Shown here piece by piece: positions 29,301-40,777 of a stretch of DNA of 64,000 nucleotides (position 1 is its first letter; every line of letters starts with the position of its first letter). The stretch comes from Lathyrus oleraceus. Taxonomy: Eukaryota > Streptophyta > Magnoliopsida > Fabales > Fabaceae. The stretch is taken from NCBI RefSeq assembly GCF_024323335.1, contig NC_066582.1:181794782-181858781 (forward strand), written 5' to 3'. The notes under the pieces were generated by a model. It was not told the DNA's origin, made no database searches, and was given only the letters and a program-made list of their open reading frames with translations. A program made the translations under genes and the position numbers.

Positions 29301-31809
29301 TTGAGTTTGCTTCTTAAATGTTTGAACTTGATTTTGATTGGATACCACTTGCTGTTTTGACTTTCTCATTCTCTTTTGACCCTAGGCTTGTCCTAGTGGT
29401 CTTGTTGCTTATGTTTGAATTCATGTTTTCAGGTTAAGCAACAATGTTCCAAAGAGATCATACAAACTTGATTGAGCTTGATTGTTTATGATGAGCTAAC
29501 CTCTTTGTTTTGTAGGTGGCTTGACTCATATGACTTGAGTCTTGTGCTTTGCACATTTGTCTATTTTGACTGTTGACTTCTGTTTCCTTTTGCTTTGACT
29601 TTTGAATTGTGTACTGATTCTGTTTGACTATTTCAGGTACCATTAGTTGCTTAGTTCTTTGAACTTGCTTTGCTTTGCTATATAGCAATTTGCATTGAGG
29701 TATAATCCCTTTTCTTCATGTAGTCTGGAAGACCTGGCCTGTTATTTGGCCAGGCAACTGTCTGAAGTCCTCCTTAAGAGGCAATGCTTGTGTGTGTTTA
29801 CATTTGTCCCAAGCAGGAAAAGTCCTTCAAATAAGGCAATTGGTAGAACTCAAGAGATAAGCAACCTATCTCCTACTATTCTGTGAGTCTTCTCCTTGCT
29901 CCCATTACATGGTTGTAGCATTGAGATCCAAGCCCAAGATCTATAGAGTCTTATCTGTGGAGAGAGTTCCTACTTTCTGAACTCCCACACTTTCTGATAT
30001 TCAATGCTCTCCCTGATTAGGGATAAGAGCAATGAGGCACACCCCTCATATCCTTTCATCTGCTTCACCTTAGTCCTTCAATGGCAAGGTTAAGAGCACC
30101 ATTGACCCTATTCCAGTTGGCTTCAATGCCTAACCCTTTTGTATGAGCCTCCTTGTTTGGTTATAGTGTGTGCTGAATGCTGTCATTGATTGGTTGTTGC
30201 TTCATATGCACATGTTTGCTTGTATGCTCTATGCATTTATCATCATTAATTGCTCATTATTGCATGATCATCTCGTTTGTCTTTGTGACATTATCATTGT
30301 TGTTTACCCATTGAGGACAATTGTAAGACCATTCATTGGCCATTGTTCCTATGATATGGAAGTGAGTTGTAAGACCATTTCATTGGCCACTCGTCTTATC
30401 TTTGCTTGATGCATTTGTTTGATTGTATGTGAGGATGCAATTGTAAGTCCCTGCAAGTTGGCATTTGTATTCCTAGGACCATACTGTGGAGGTTAGAGTA
30501 AGCCCAGATAGATTGGCATCTGACATCCATGTTTTGCTTTTGTTTGTTTTATGTGAGGATGCAATTGTAAGTCCCTGCAAGTTGGCATTTGCTTTCCTAT
30601 GATCATATGTTGGATATTGGTATAAGCCCAGACAGATTGGCATCCGGTATCCACTTTCTTTCATTTTCTTCAGGAGATTAGTGTAAGTCCATAGAGTGGC
30701 CTCTGATATCCATTTCTGTTTTAGGAGATTGGTGTAAATCCATCTATTGGTATCCGGTATCCGCTTTTTGTTTGTGAGATTGGAGTAAGACCATTGAGTG
30801 GCATCCGGTATCATTTGTTTGCTTATTTTGTTATTGCTTATTGCCCATTCCAAAGGACACACTTGAATCATCCTCTATATGATCTCAAGAGGTGAACCCT
30901 CTAAGAAGTTTTACAATCCATCTTCATCCATTCATCCTCATTATGTCCTAAACCTTTTCACACATTACTTTCAAACTTGACATAGATATTGTGCAAACAT
31001 CTTCATGTTTTCAAACCAAAAACCTGGACCCCAAGTCCTTGACTTTTTTCAAACTCCATTTCATAATACTTCTTTGAATTAATCTTAATCATACTTTGAC
31101 CCTACTTTCACAATCACAATCAATTAACTTCACCCATTCACTTGTTTTGGCTTTGTCCATTGTTAATCTTTTCATGCATTAGCCATAGGTTTCAATTATC
31201 TTTGTGGTTGATGTAAACCTCACCTTATCCTTAGTGAGTCGACTATAAGACTTCCGTACTGAAAACAGGGCTAACCCCTCTAGTACGTCGAAGCTATCCT
31301 CGCATGGTGGATGTTGGTCTTGGTCGAGTTTTCTCCCATTGATAATGAAGAGCCTCAGTGCTATTGTTTAAAATTGAATCCACTAACTTTTGGAAGTTTT
31401 TAGCCGAACTACGGCGTTTTGATCCTTACCTTTGATGGAAGGTACGTAGGCAGCGGGTTCATCCGTTCAAACCCAATAAAAATTGTATATTTTTTTCTCA
31501 TCATCCCAATCATGTTTGCACAATGTTTATGTCATAACAAATAACAATTTAATACAACAAGTGTGAAAAGGGCTCCCTAGGAGTACCTAGGACGTAGTGG
31601 GTGCCTAACACCTTCCCATTGCGTAATTTACCCCTTACCCAGACTCTCTGATCTTTTTATTAGTTTTCTACGTGTAAAACTTCTTAGGCTTTTGTTCGCT
31701 TTTTAGCCAGTCCTTTGGATAAATAAAAGTGCGGTGGCGACTCGAAATCTTTGTATACCTTGCTTATGATTTAATCAATAGATCATATAGCGACGAATAC
31801 ACCGCTACA
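26339..31809 (+). repeat. 3' LTR of copy A
   Basis: 5,471 bp. It starts directly after a purine-rich tract and ends CTACA next to the second GATGT. Differences from the 5' LTR seen by eye are at 6112, 6391, about 7873 (substitution plus a 1-bp insertion), 9437, 9995, 10047, 10380, 10622, 10818 and 10911 (5' LTR coordinates, a few bases uncertain). It duplicates all 5' LTR sub-features: TATA box near 27474, hairpin 28669-28691, hairpin block about 29733-30031, tandem repeat 30316-30813, two-stem hairpin 31409-31449. Confidence 0.97.
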
Positions 31810-31814
31810 GATGT
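31810..31814. repeat. Target-site duplication GATGT, right copy
   Basis: Partner of 5754-5758. The perfect match fixes the outer borders of copy A to the base. Confidence 0.95.
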
Positions 31815-32859
31815 CATGCTTCAAACCGGTCCTCATGTCTGAGCAAGGAAATCTCTCAACCAGGATCTCAATAAAAAATGTCCCTGCATATGGATAAACA
31901 TGGGTTAGATGCAGGTAAATGCAAAATGTGATGATGCTGATGAATGAATGCAATGCATAGTGCCATCCTCCAAGTCATCTGAACATCTGTTGCACTGAAG
32001 CCTGATCTCTGAACTGATCACAACCATCTGAAGGAACATGTAACCACAAATCCGACTTGGGGGTTCCGAAATAAACGGAACTGAAAGGTACATCACCATC
32101 ATCACCAGAGAATCACTGATCTGATAACCACAAAAACATCTGCACCAGCCCAGGGAATCCTGAAATAAATGGATCCCCACTGATAAAATCACGGACAACA
32201 CCCCGGCGTCTATGAAATAAATGTCCATAAATCCTACTTATAAAAAGGACTCTGATCAACGGAACCAATAGTCACCATCAAAGTTACCAACAGAACATGC
32301 ATCTGTACGGATCAACCCTCCCCTCACAGGTGAATTCTAATCAGGTCATCCTAAAGCGGATAATGGTTTCGACAATCGGGCAAAGATACTCAACGGGTTT
32401 GCCCTTTCGGGTGTGTCGTTGCAGCTCTCTTAAGATCGTCTAAACCAAATATCTGGGAAAGATCGGTCACCGAAGTCAATAGCTCAAAAGAGGTAACCCA
32501 ACCAAAGTGGAACCCCACAAAGGAAGAGCACTCTCAAATGAACCTCGTCCGGCTTGTGGCATGTCACGTTGCAACAATATGCTGATAAAGCAAATGAGGA
32601 ACGTGAGACCACACTAATCCTAGGTGTATACTCGGGCCTGGGTTTTAGCCCCACTCAGAACACCCACCCCAAAACAGAGAACCACCTGTACAGAGGACAA
32701 CAACAATGATAGTATGATGCATGCAAATATTTATGCAAATATATACACAACATAATAATCAATGCCATAAATAGCAGCACAAGCAACCTAAACTATCCTA
32801 GAACGCTAGGAGAGACTCGCTTAGGGAAGATGGACCAGCAAGAGGTCAACTTCTATGAA
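31815..32859 (-). other. Leader of copy B, with the first ORF1 codons
   Basis: About 1 kb between the primer-binding site and the insertion point of A. The ORF1 start codon lies close to 31835 on the - strand. It contains a CCCTTTCGGGT palindrome near 32402, otherwise no supported feature. Confidence 0.65.
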
Positions 32860-32877
32860 TCCCCAGCAGAGTCGCCA
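32860..32877 (-). other. Primer-binding site of copy B
   Basis: On the - strand an exact copy of the A site, TGGCGACTCTGCTGGGGA, two bases from the LTR end. It confirms that B is an Ogre-type element in the - orientation. Confidence 0.93.
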
Positions 32878-33180
32878 GCTGTCGCATCCGCGAAAAACAA
32901 CCAGCGGGCTAAAACAAAACAACACAGAGCCGCCACCGTGTGTTATTTATCCCAAAAGAGGGAAAGGAAACGCTCGAAGTAAACCTGGGAAAAGCATGGT
33001 CTCGCGACCAAAGAGAATGGGATCGGGAGTCGGTTATGCGAAGGGAAGGTATTAGCACCCCTACGCATCCGTCGTACTCGACGGGATCCACGCTCAAAAG
33101 ATAGAACAAGGTTGCTAAAACAAACATCACACACACACACTGAAGACAACACAGGTGGGGGAAGAGAAGAACGGGCTCGC

Positions 33181-33240
33181 TAGGATATCGCATCCTATGC
33201 CTACGTATCTCATCTGGAATGAGAATCAGAGCTACCGTAG
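33181..33240 (-). other. Two-stem hairpin module 1, LTR of B
   Basis: Outer arms CTACG / CGTAG at 33201-33205 and 33236-33240; inner arms TCTCAT (33208-33213) and ATGAGA (33219-33224). Beside it lies the companion hairpin TAGGAT / ATCCTA at 33181-33197 (loop GCGAT on the - strand). Confidence 0.7.
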
Positions 33241-33296
33241 TTCGGCTCACGCACGCCAAACAAAACGAAACACAAACACAGGCAAACGTGGAAACC

Positions 33297-33440
33297 GAAT
33301 GCCAATCGCTGGACTTACATCAGACTCCGAACCAAATAAACCCACACTGGAAACCAAATGCCACTTGCTGGACTTATATCGGACTCCAAGCATACAACAA
33401 TAGGATACGGAATGCCAATCGCTGGGCTTACATCCGTCTT
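33297..33440 (-). repeat. GTAAGTCC ... TTGGCAT repeats, LTR of B
   Basis: Three units (plus-strand starts near 33297, 33354 and 33408), each the reverse complement of GTAAGTCCAGCGATTGGCAT-like sequence, about 55 bases apart. They are homologous to the arrays in A and D. Confidence 0.65.
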
Positions 33441-33571
33441 CTAACTCACACAAGAAGGAACCAAACTGACAACAAGTTACTAAGGAGTCTGGCACTCGAG
33501 CCTAGCAACTGTCAAGAAAACACACACAAAAAGGAAAAGGGTGCCCGGAGAGATCTCGTACGATTTCCTGC

Positions 33572-33610
33572 CTACGTACCTCATCTGGTATGAGGATCAG
33601 GGCAACGTAG
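33572..33610 (-). other. Two-stem hairpin module 2, LTR of B
   Basis: Outer arms CTACGT / ACGTAG (33572-33577, 33605-33610); inner arms CCTCAT / ATGAGG (33579-33584, 33590-33595). The inner pair differs from module 1 by a compensatory T-A to C-G change. Confidence 0.7.
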
Positions 33611-33963
33611 TTCCCCTAAACAGGGGAGAAACTTTCTCCTAACCAGAGACTGGGAACTGACAAACTAGAAGGGAGACTGACTCGAGCCTAATAGTTATCA
33701 CGCATTCCACAATGGTCCTAGGTTGAGTTTTCTATCTACTTGCACAAACAGCAAGCTAATCCTAAATAGGCAAAGCAAAGCATATAAACATAGCAAAGCA
33801 AACATACACACAATTAGCACACACTATATACAAACAAAGTGGGCTCACACAAGGGTTAGGCCGCCAAAGCAAGCCAACTGTATCAGGGTGATGTTAGCTC
33901 TTAACCCTAACATTGAGAGTTAGGGTGAAGCCGATGAAATAGGAAGTGAGGGGTGTGCCTCAC

Positions 33964-34266
33964 AGCTCTTATCCCTGGCCAGGGAGAGCTTCAGACAAAT
34001 GAAGTGTGGGTTCAGAAAGTTGGAACCCTTCTACACTTATGACTGACTCAACATGGATCTTGGGTTAGTGTCCATAATGCATCAACACCAGTTGTGTGAG
34101 CAAAGGGATGACTCAACTGAATAGCAGGAGATGGATTGCATATCTCTTGTATCTGCCAATTGCCTTAACAAAGGTCTTTTCCTGCTTGGGGACAAAGATA
34201 AACAATCACAAGCATTGCCTCTTAAGGAGGACTTCAGACAGGTGCCTGACCAAATAACAGGCCAGG
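33964..34266 (-). other. Conserved structured block of the LTR, copy B
   Basis: Hairpins AGCTCT / AGAGCT (33964-33990, core CCCTGGCCAGGG), GGGTTC / GAACCC (34008-34028) and CCTGGCC / GGTCAGG (34245-34266, one G-U pair on the - strand). This is the same order as in A and D. Confidence 0.7.
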
Positions 34267-35333
34267 TCTTCCAGACTACATGAAGTTAGTGAGCTATACC
34301 TCAATTGGTTAAGCAACCAAGCAACAGCAAAAGCAAGTTCAAAATGAACTATAGCAACTAATGTACCTGAAATCAATCTAACATAATCAGTACACAGCTC
34401 AAACAGTCAAACAGACAAACTAAAAGTCAACAGTTAACTGTACACAAGCAATGCATCAAGCAAAGCACAAGCCAATGCTCAACACAAATGACTTAGAAGC
34501 CACCTACAAAACAAACTCAATGTTAATCAACATCAACCAAATAAGCAACTCAAGCCATGTGAATCAACTCCTCAATGCCATATGCTTTTTGTCCTGAAAA
34601 CACAACTCAAACATAAGAAGCAAATCCCTAGGACAAGGCCTAGGGTCAAAGAAGGAGAAATATTTCAAAACAGAACATGAAAATTGGCACAAATCAAGTT
34701 CAATCAAATTAGAACAATGTCCAAGTGGTCTCACATTCATATCATACACCAATTTTATTTCACAAGGCATCTAAGGCAAAACATGCAATTTGAAAGCTCA
34801 TTGGACCAAACAGAATGAATTAACCCAAATCCAATCAAAACTAATTCAATAAATCTCAAGAAAAGTCATGGCTAAACAGCACTCATCACATGATTATCAC
34901 ACCAAAATTCAAGTCAATTGGGCAAGGGGAAGCATGTCAATTAAAATCCATAAGTCAAGGTAAGGCAAAACAAACTCAAATGAAGCACAACTTCATACAT
35001 CACCTTCACACAAGCATAAAACAGAATCTACACATAACAAATGAACCAAACCAAAGCCATAGAAAACTTCAAAGTGTCTAGAACACACATGCAAAATTTC
35101 AGGTTCATCCAATAAACATCAAGCATTTCCCAAATCTTCTAAATTCATGACTATCAAAACGTCCAAACTTGACCAATCAGCAAAGAAAATCTCAATCAAA
35201 TTGGAAATACATCCAAAAAATCAACAAAAAATCATGATCAAACTTAACATCCAGAAGAATCCACATGCAAACATTCACATCAATTCAAGTTCATATGGTA
35301 TGGTAATGAAAATCCACAAGTTAGACAAGAAAT

Positions 35334-35356
35334 GGTGTGACACACATTGTCACACC
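35334..35356 (-). other. GGTGTGACA hairpin, LTR of B
   Basis: Perfect 9-bp arms around a 5-base loop, as in A (8088) and D (52996). Confidence 0.75.
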
Positions 35357-36576
35357 TATATTGATCAGACCATATCTCACAAACCAGAAATGCAAAAATA
35401 GCAAACTCAAAACCAAAAGATCAATCCAAGTGTCTAGATTACACATATAAATTTTCAGCTCCATTGGATCAAGCATCATGATTTCACCAAAGGAATGGCA
35501 AGCAATGTGCAATGAATGACATGCAAGAACAAACCCTAGGCAATATAAAAAACCAGGCGTGCACAATTTTTGTAAAAATCACCATAAAATAGTAGAGATC
35601 ATAAGGAACATGGCACAAAAAATCTCATGTGAATTGGACAATTATTTTGAGAGTTATGATTTTTTTAATATGGATAAAAAATAAAAAAAATGTGATGAAA
35701 GCTTGTATGAACATGGCATGGCATAAGTGGAGAAAAAGCAAAAGGTTCATTCGGAATGTCCACGCCAGGATTCGAAGGGAGGGAGCATTTGAAAAACTGG
35801 CGCGCGCTACTTAAGTGGGCCTGGACACGTGGTCCACTGCATGGCCAAATAACATCCCAGCGCATGCAAAGTAGCGCTGAAGTGGATCAAAGTGCATTCT
35901 GGGCTCAAAAACCCTAAGTTCATACGCGTTCATCACACATTCATACGTCCAAGAACAATTGTACCAGATTTTGACAAACTTTATATCACCGTGTTCATCT
36001 ATCAACCAGCAACACGAATCACTAATCATTTTAACCTAATTCTTCCTAGATCCAAAGATTCGAGGGGAAACATATTCATGCATGAAACTTCTAATCAATA
36101 TAACTTGTTCATTTCTCAACGAAATTCAACGATTCAAATTGCAGCATGACCTACACTCAAAGATCTACCAAAAGCATCCATTGATTTCAAGAATTAAGCA
36201 ACGCGAAATCTCACCTTGATTGGATGGCAGAGTTGAAATAGGTTGTTTCAGGCCTTGGCAAGTAAAAACAGCAAATCCTCAGCTCTCATATGCATGAATG
36301 AAGCAAGGTTTGAGTGTTGATTGTGCACGAGAAGTCCAGAAAATCAAACTGCCATGGATGAACACACTTGCAACAGTTCCAAATTCAGCACCAAATCCTT
36401 CGAATCTTGCTACAATTCAACTCAATTATGCCTCTTGATGATGATTTGATCAAGGAAATAGCAAGGCTTGTGAAGAAAAATGGAGAAAAGTTGAGAGAAG
36501 AAGTTGAAGAATTTTTGGATTTCTAGATCTAGATCTCAATTCTGTTATGCTTAATCAGAAAACAGTTAGAATTAGG

Positions 36577-36584
36577 TTTATATA
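36577..36584 (-). promoter_or_regulatory. Candidate TATA box, LTR of B
   Basis: TATATAAA on the - strand, followed 30-90 bases downstream by TTCTTCAACTTCTTCTC-type pyrimidine-rich sequence. It lies about 1.26 kb into the LTR, close to the relative position in A. Confidence 0.6.
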
Positions 36585-37843
36585 TGTGATGTTAATGAAG
36601 TTGCTAATCATGATTAGCCAAAATGCAAATGATTAATGGAAACCAAGTTTTATGACCAATTTAGCCAATCCACCCTCACATGTGCAAACCAATGTAACAG
36701 TGCAGGTTTTATGCCTCAATTCAATTGGAAATGCTGTGTAGAACCAAATTCAAATGAAATCAAGTGAATGCCATGCCTAATTTTCAAATTTGCCTTTTTC
36801 CCTCCAATTTTCAAATGGAATTCACATGAAAAATGCAATATTTTTGTGAGCAAGATGCATGGATTATAATGTGTAATTTGGATAGTACATGACAAGAGAA
36901 GAATGTGGCAAAAAATCCCACTCCATTTGGCCTTTTGGTTCAAAAGTTATGCACTTTTGAAGTTCAAAATTTCTTGACCAAGATTGATCCATAACTTGCC
37001 AACCACACATGGGAAATTCATGTTCTTGGACTTTTTGGAAACGTGAGAGCAAGATCTACAACTTTCATGTTGGACAAAATTTCATTTGAAGCATTTTTGG
37101 ACATGTAATTTTGAGGAGAAAACCTTTCCATTTTTGGCAATTTTGAATTACAAGTCACTTTCTATTTTTGGAAAGTTTTCATCTGACTTTATTTTCTTCA
37201 TTGTTGATGTTTGAAATGTTAAATGAAACTTGTTTGGACATGAATGAAGTAGTTCTAACCCTCTCCCACCTCCAAATCCATCAGTTGACTTGTGGTTGAC
37301 TTCTGCTGATTGATAGATGGATTGGCTATGCACAGGTGAATTTGAGCCTCAAACTCCTGATGAAATGGCTCCATGATGAAACCCTAGCTTCCACAAGCTC
37401 AATATAACCATGTGATGGTCCACCATCTCATGAAGACCTCACCTCCTTGACAAGCCCTGATTGGCACAATACAACTGATTAGGGTTGACTAGAGGTCAAA
37501 ACCCTAATCCCAAGGCATCTGGTCAAGCACAATGAATCCCTTGGTGATGATAAGACCATGATGATGATGATGTACCATTTCAACCAAGATGAAGCTCAAC
37601 CTCCTTGAGTAACCAAGAAACCCTAATTTGAAGCACACACCCTCAGATGGCTAGTGATCAATTCAATGAGACCTTCAAGCTTGCATATTTTAACCTCTTT
37701 ATCTTCTGATCAAGACCTAGGAGGATGACCTGCTCAAAGTTGCCACATGATATGCAAATATGCAATGCCTAATGACCTAAAAAAATGAAATGTAATCTGC
37801 TAAGCTAGTCCCAAGAGAGGAGGGCAAATTTTGAGGTGTTACA

Positions 37844-38275
37844 CTTTCCGCCACCAAGGAACACAATTTTAGCTTCGGAAACATCCATCTTGAAATGCAA
37901 CCAACAATCTGTTCCCAGAAGAATAAGGCTGCGATAGAATTCCGACAATTGGTTGATCGCTGGACTCTGGAAACCCGACAACTTCCCTTAGAAACTTAAC
38001 TGATAAATGATTAGATGACTTCAAAAGTTGTCCTTCCTCGGCGTCAAACTTTATCACAGAAAACAAGCCGTGCTCATCTTAAGTCTTCCATCCAAAGTCC
38101 CAATAGCCAAGAGTCATTGAATGGAATCAAAAGCAAGAAGTGAAACAGAAGACGGAATACCATAGTGAATCACAATTCTCGGATCCAATTCAGTTGATTG
38201 CAAACTACTATGCTGCTGAAACTTGTGGTTGAAATGGTGGTGGACAGCTTTGTGCAACAACTTCTTGGCAAACAT
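37844..38275 (-). pseudogene. Tomosyn-like (WD40, syntaxin-binding) gene fragment
   Basis: An ATG at 38275 begins MFAKKLLHKAVHHH, then LDPRIVIHYGIP, LLAIGTLDGR, and in another frame FSVIKFDAEEGQLL, SSDQPIVGILSQPYSSGNRLL and finally VSEAKIVFLGGGK. I recognise this as the N-terminal region of plant tomosyn / SRO77-like proteins, WD40 proteins related to Lgl that bind SNAREs in exocytosis. It is broken. A stop replaces Arg after DSIQ, about 70 family residues are missing between LDGR and DEHGLF, and a short segment is missing after AFQDG with a frameshift. No intron-like sequence is visible between the joined parts, consistent with capture from RNA, though deletions could mimic that. It is cut at 37843 by copy B. 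Confidence 0.85.
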
Positions 38276-38276
38276 G

Positions 38277-38576
38277 GTTTTGATGATGATGATGTTTTTT
38301 TTATTATAAGTTATTCATATGCCATGTGCATGGATGATAATGATTGAATGAATGAATGAAGTAATCGAACTATGAATGAGTATGTGGAAATTCTTGAATA
38401 TGAATGAAATTTTTTTCAATGTGAATGAAGAAAATATGAATGTAAATTTGGAATGTGAAAAACGTAAAAAAATATGAAATAGTAAACATGAACATGTATG
38501 AAGGTGAATGAAGAAAGAATGCAAACGAGTGATTGATGGGGGAAAAAAAATTCAGGGCCAAAATCGGGGTATGACA
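38277..38576 (-). other. AT-rich, ATGAATG-rich stretch of segment E
   Basis: 300 bp with many GAATGAAT-type short repeats, poly-T/poly-A runs and no gene. It may be LTR U3 or the 5' untranslated region of the captured transcript; the sequence alone does not tell. Confidence 0.5.
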
Positions 38577-38936
38577 CACACCAAGAGCATTATGCCCTTC
38601 CACAATTTTCAACCTCTCTTCTAGTCTCCAAAACATAGGGTCCATACCATGGCCCATGCCAAAGTCCTCCTGAAGCAGGGGGAATTGATCCTCCTGATCA
38701 TCATGGATGGATTGTTGACCAAGGTTGCCATGTGGGATTGGGATATGCCCATGTCCATTGGATCTATTAGCCTCTCCAGCGGGAGGATCAGCCACAACCT
38801 CCGGTTGAGTAGTAGGGGGATTCCCCTGTACCAACAATCTAATCTCCTGTTGTCCCTGAGCCACTCCTTGGACCACTTCCATGAACTGATTCATGCGAAT
38901 CCTCATCTCAGCGAGCTCTGCTTGTAAACCTTCCAT
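38577..38936 (-). pseudogene. gag: N-terminal Gag fragment of copy C
   Basis: ATG at 38936, then a coiled coil of Glu/Met/Arg-rich heptads (MRIRMNQFMEVVQG), Pro-rich residues and RLEERLKIVEG, which precedes the Gag core in this family. The frame is broken by segment E at 38576, and codons read beyond it belong to E. Confidence 0.85.
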
Positions 38937-39399
38937 TGCTCTCTGTTGATTCCTTCGGGTACCGTATCGGTGAATGCCTGAGTCAGCTATCCTAATAATG
39001 GAATACCAAACAAGATGAGAAAACTGCAGCGATACATGTTATGCAAGACATGCTAATGAATATGCAAATGCAATGACATGTTTATCAATTTCAAAGGGTA
39101 TTCTACCCCTTGATTCCAGTCTCACATTAGATAAACAGTGTAAGAAAACCCCGACTAGAATCAAGAAGAAGATATAAACCCCTAGGAATAGATAAACATG
39201 ATGCATGCAATTCTTATGATTTAATTTTTATATCAGAGGAACTTTAGAGTCTTATTTGCAAATTTTGGAAATATTAAATGTTTATCACATACAGAAATAT
39301 CACGTCAATTAATATTTGGAAATGTTTTTACGCCAAAGAAGTACAGTCTTGGTAACCAAATACAATACAAGAGAGAAGGAAAATGAACATCCTATGGAT
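38937..39399 (-). other. ORF1-gag spacer of copy C
   Basis: AT-rich, about 460 bp, equivalent to 13696-13993 in A. No gene seen. Confidence 0.6.
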
Positions 39400-40777
39400 C
39401 CCTAGAAGCAATCGTCCAAAGCCCTTGAGACCGGAAGATAAGCTGCACGAAGCCTCTTCACCTCTCTCTCATAGGCTGCCTCCATATCTGCCTTCTCTTT
39501 GGCGAGTCGATCATACTTCCTCTTCCAAAACTTGGAAGACTGAGGAAGTAGAGAAGTCAATGCGTCATCAGGATCATCAATAACCTGGTGCTCAAGGAAC
39601 TCTATCAAAGCATCCTTCTTTTTGAGGTAGGGAGGATTGAAGGCCCAGCCACAACCAAACGTGTGGGTCTTGGATACTCATAAGGCATGAGGTACTCAGA
39701 AGCTCTCCTACTAACCCAAGAGGTATAGGGTTCCAAAGCGATACAATTCTTCGGTCCTAGCTCCTTCCTTCCTTTCTTATGGATCTTGCGCCAAGCGCGG
39801 ACCATCCTGCCCTTCAAGCCTTGGGTATCTTTACCCTCCTGAAAGAACACACCCTCTAACAGAATGTTATTGGGTTTATCCTTTAGGGGGAACCCAAGTT
39901 GACAACGTGCCAAAATAGGGTTGTAGTTAATTCCACCACATGTACCAAGAAGAGGTACATTAGAGAATTCACCACAAGAGTCGATAATCTGCACACCATC
40001 ATATACACGGTTGTACCAAAAGATATCATCATTAGTGAGAGACATAAGTCTCGTGGACCACCGTAGACATCCTTTGTTCTCCTTGAAGGCGAGCGTCTGA
40101 GGCAAGTGCGAAATAAACCACTTGTACAACAGAGGCAAACAGCACACAATGGTACCACCTCCCTTTGCATTCCTCATATGCAAAGAGAAATAAGTGTCAC
40201 GCAACAGAGTAGGAACGGGATTAAGAGTAGAGAAAATCCTAATGGCATTCACATCCACAAACTTGTCGATGTTGGGGAATAACACTAGCCCATAGATGAG
40301 AAGTACAAATATGGCCTCAAAGGCGTCCTCACTCATGGCCTTCCCAAACATAGTAGCTTGATCAATGAGGAAATCAGACGGGAGACCTTGAATTCCACCT
40401 TTGGTAGTCATATGAGCACCAATAATAGATTCATCTATACGCAACAAATCAACAATCTCTTGAGAAGAAGGAACTCTCTCCAAGCCACTGAACGGCAACT
40501 GGTCTAGGAGAGGTATGCCCACAAGATAGGCATACTCCTCAAACGTGGGAAAAAGCTAGAAATCCGGAAAAGTGAAGCAACGGTACAAGGGATCATAGAA
40601 CTGCACCAACACACTCATTAGACCTTCATCCACTTGAGTAGCCAGAATAGATTGAAGTTTCCCATGACGAGCCTTGAATTCCAAGGGATCTAATACATAG
40701 GATGTCAAACTCCTTAACTCTTTCAAGTTGGGTTGTTTGAAACTGTACTTCTTCGTATTCCTTCTTTGCTTATCCAT
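39400..40777 (-). pseudogene. ORF1 of copy C
   Basis: Starts at ATG 40777 with the same KKYSFKQP region as A. A TAG at 40556-40558 replaces the Gln of A (CAG to TAG). The frame then stays open to 39605 with FVLLIYGLVLFPN, LLYKWFISHLPQ, FSNVPLLGTCGG and EPYTSWV. Near 39610-39625 a deletion removes about 27 codons of the coiled coil and shifts the frame, and the tail continues to about 39402. This copy keeps the Trp codon that is a stop in A. Confidence 0.9.

Larger units (their letters stand above)
5759..31809 (+). mobile_element. Copy A: complete young Ogre-like (Ty3/gypsy, Tat lineage) LTR retrotransposon
   Basis: A 26,051-bp element bounded by two 5.47-kb direct LTRs that both start TGTAAGACCCC and end CTACA, and flanked by the 5-bp duplication GATGT. 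In order it holds 5' LTR, tRNA-Arg-type primer-binding site, 1-kb leader, ORF1, gag-pro, intron, pol with RT, RNase H, a second RNase H and integrase, a 5.3-kb non-coding 3' region, polypurine tract and 3' LTR. ORF1 before gag, the pro/RT intron and the second RNase H are established hallmarks of Ogre elements in legumes. By eye the LTRs differ at about ten bases plus one 1-bp indel, about 0.2%, so the insertion is recent. Two nonsense codons (13573 and 16859) suggest it is not autonomous now. It lies inside ORF1 of copy B. Confidence 0.97.
31815..37843 (-). mobile_element. Copy B, right part: ORF1 start, leader, PBS and 5' LTR
   Basis: Continuation of copy B after the second GATGT. On the - strand the order is 5' LTR (37843 to 32880), primer-binding site, about 1 kb of leader, then the first codons of ORF1, where copy A is inserted. 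Confidence 0.9.
32880..37843 (-). repeat. 5' LTR of copy B
   Basis: 4,964 bp on the - strand, from TGTAACACCTC (at 37843) to GGATGCGACA (at 32880), next to the primer-binding site. It contains a TATATAAA box at 36577-36584, the GGTGTGACA hairpin, the acceptor-like triad, the conserved hairpin block (33964-34266), GTAAGTCC repeats (about 33297-33440) and two copies of the two-stem hairpin module. The right flank begins CTTTC, the presumed duplication, whose partner is off-window. Confidence 0.9.
37844..38576 (-). mobile_element. Segment E: LTR-like start fused to host tomosyn sequence
   Basis: On the - strand it opens at 38576 with TGTCATACCCCGATTTTGGC, the typical start of legume Ogre-type LTRs, directly inside the gag frame of C. 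About 300 bp of ATGAATG-rich sequence follow, then sense-oriented tomosyn coding sequence, until copy B begins at 37843. The remainder of E must lie beyond B, off the left edge. Either an LTR element captured a host transcript, or a host fragment was joined to an LTR later. Confidence 0.65.

Noticed and set aside
32860..32877. Possible tRNA gene, since the plus strand reads as a tRNA-Arg 3' end
   Set aside because: Only the last 18 bases match and no cloverleaf precedes them. It is the primer-binding site of B read on the other strand.
35334..35356. MITE or other DNA transposon with GGTGTGACA terminal repeats
   Set aside because: The arms are only five bases apart, and the same hairpin sits at homologous LTR positions in A and D.
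38370..38936. A 188-codon frame on the - strand
   Set aside because: It crosses the border of segment E at 38576. Only the part above 38576 is Gag; the rest is chance reading of the insertion.
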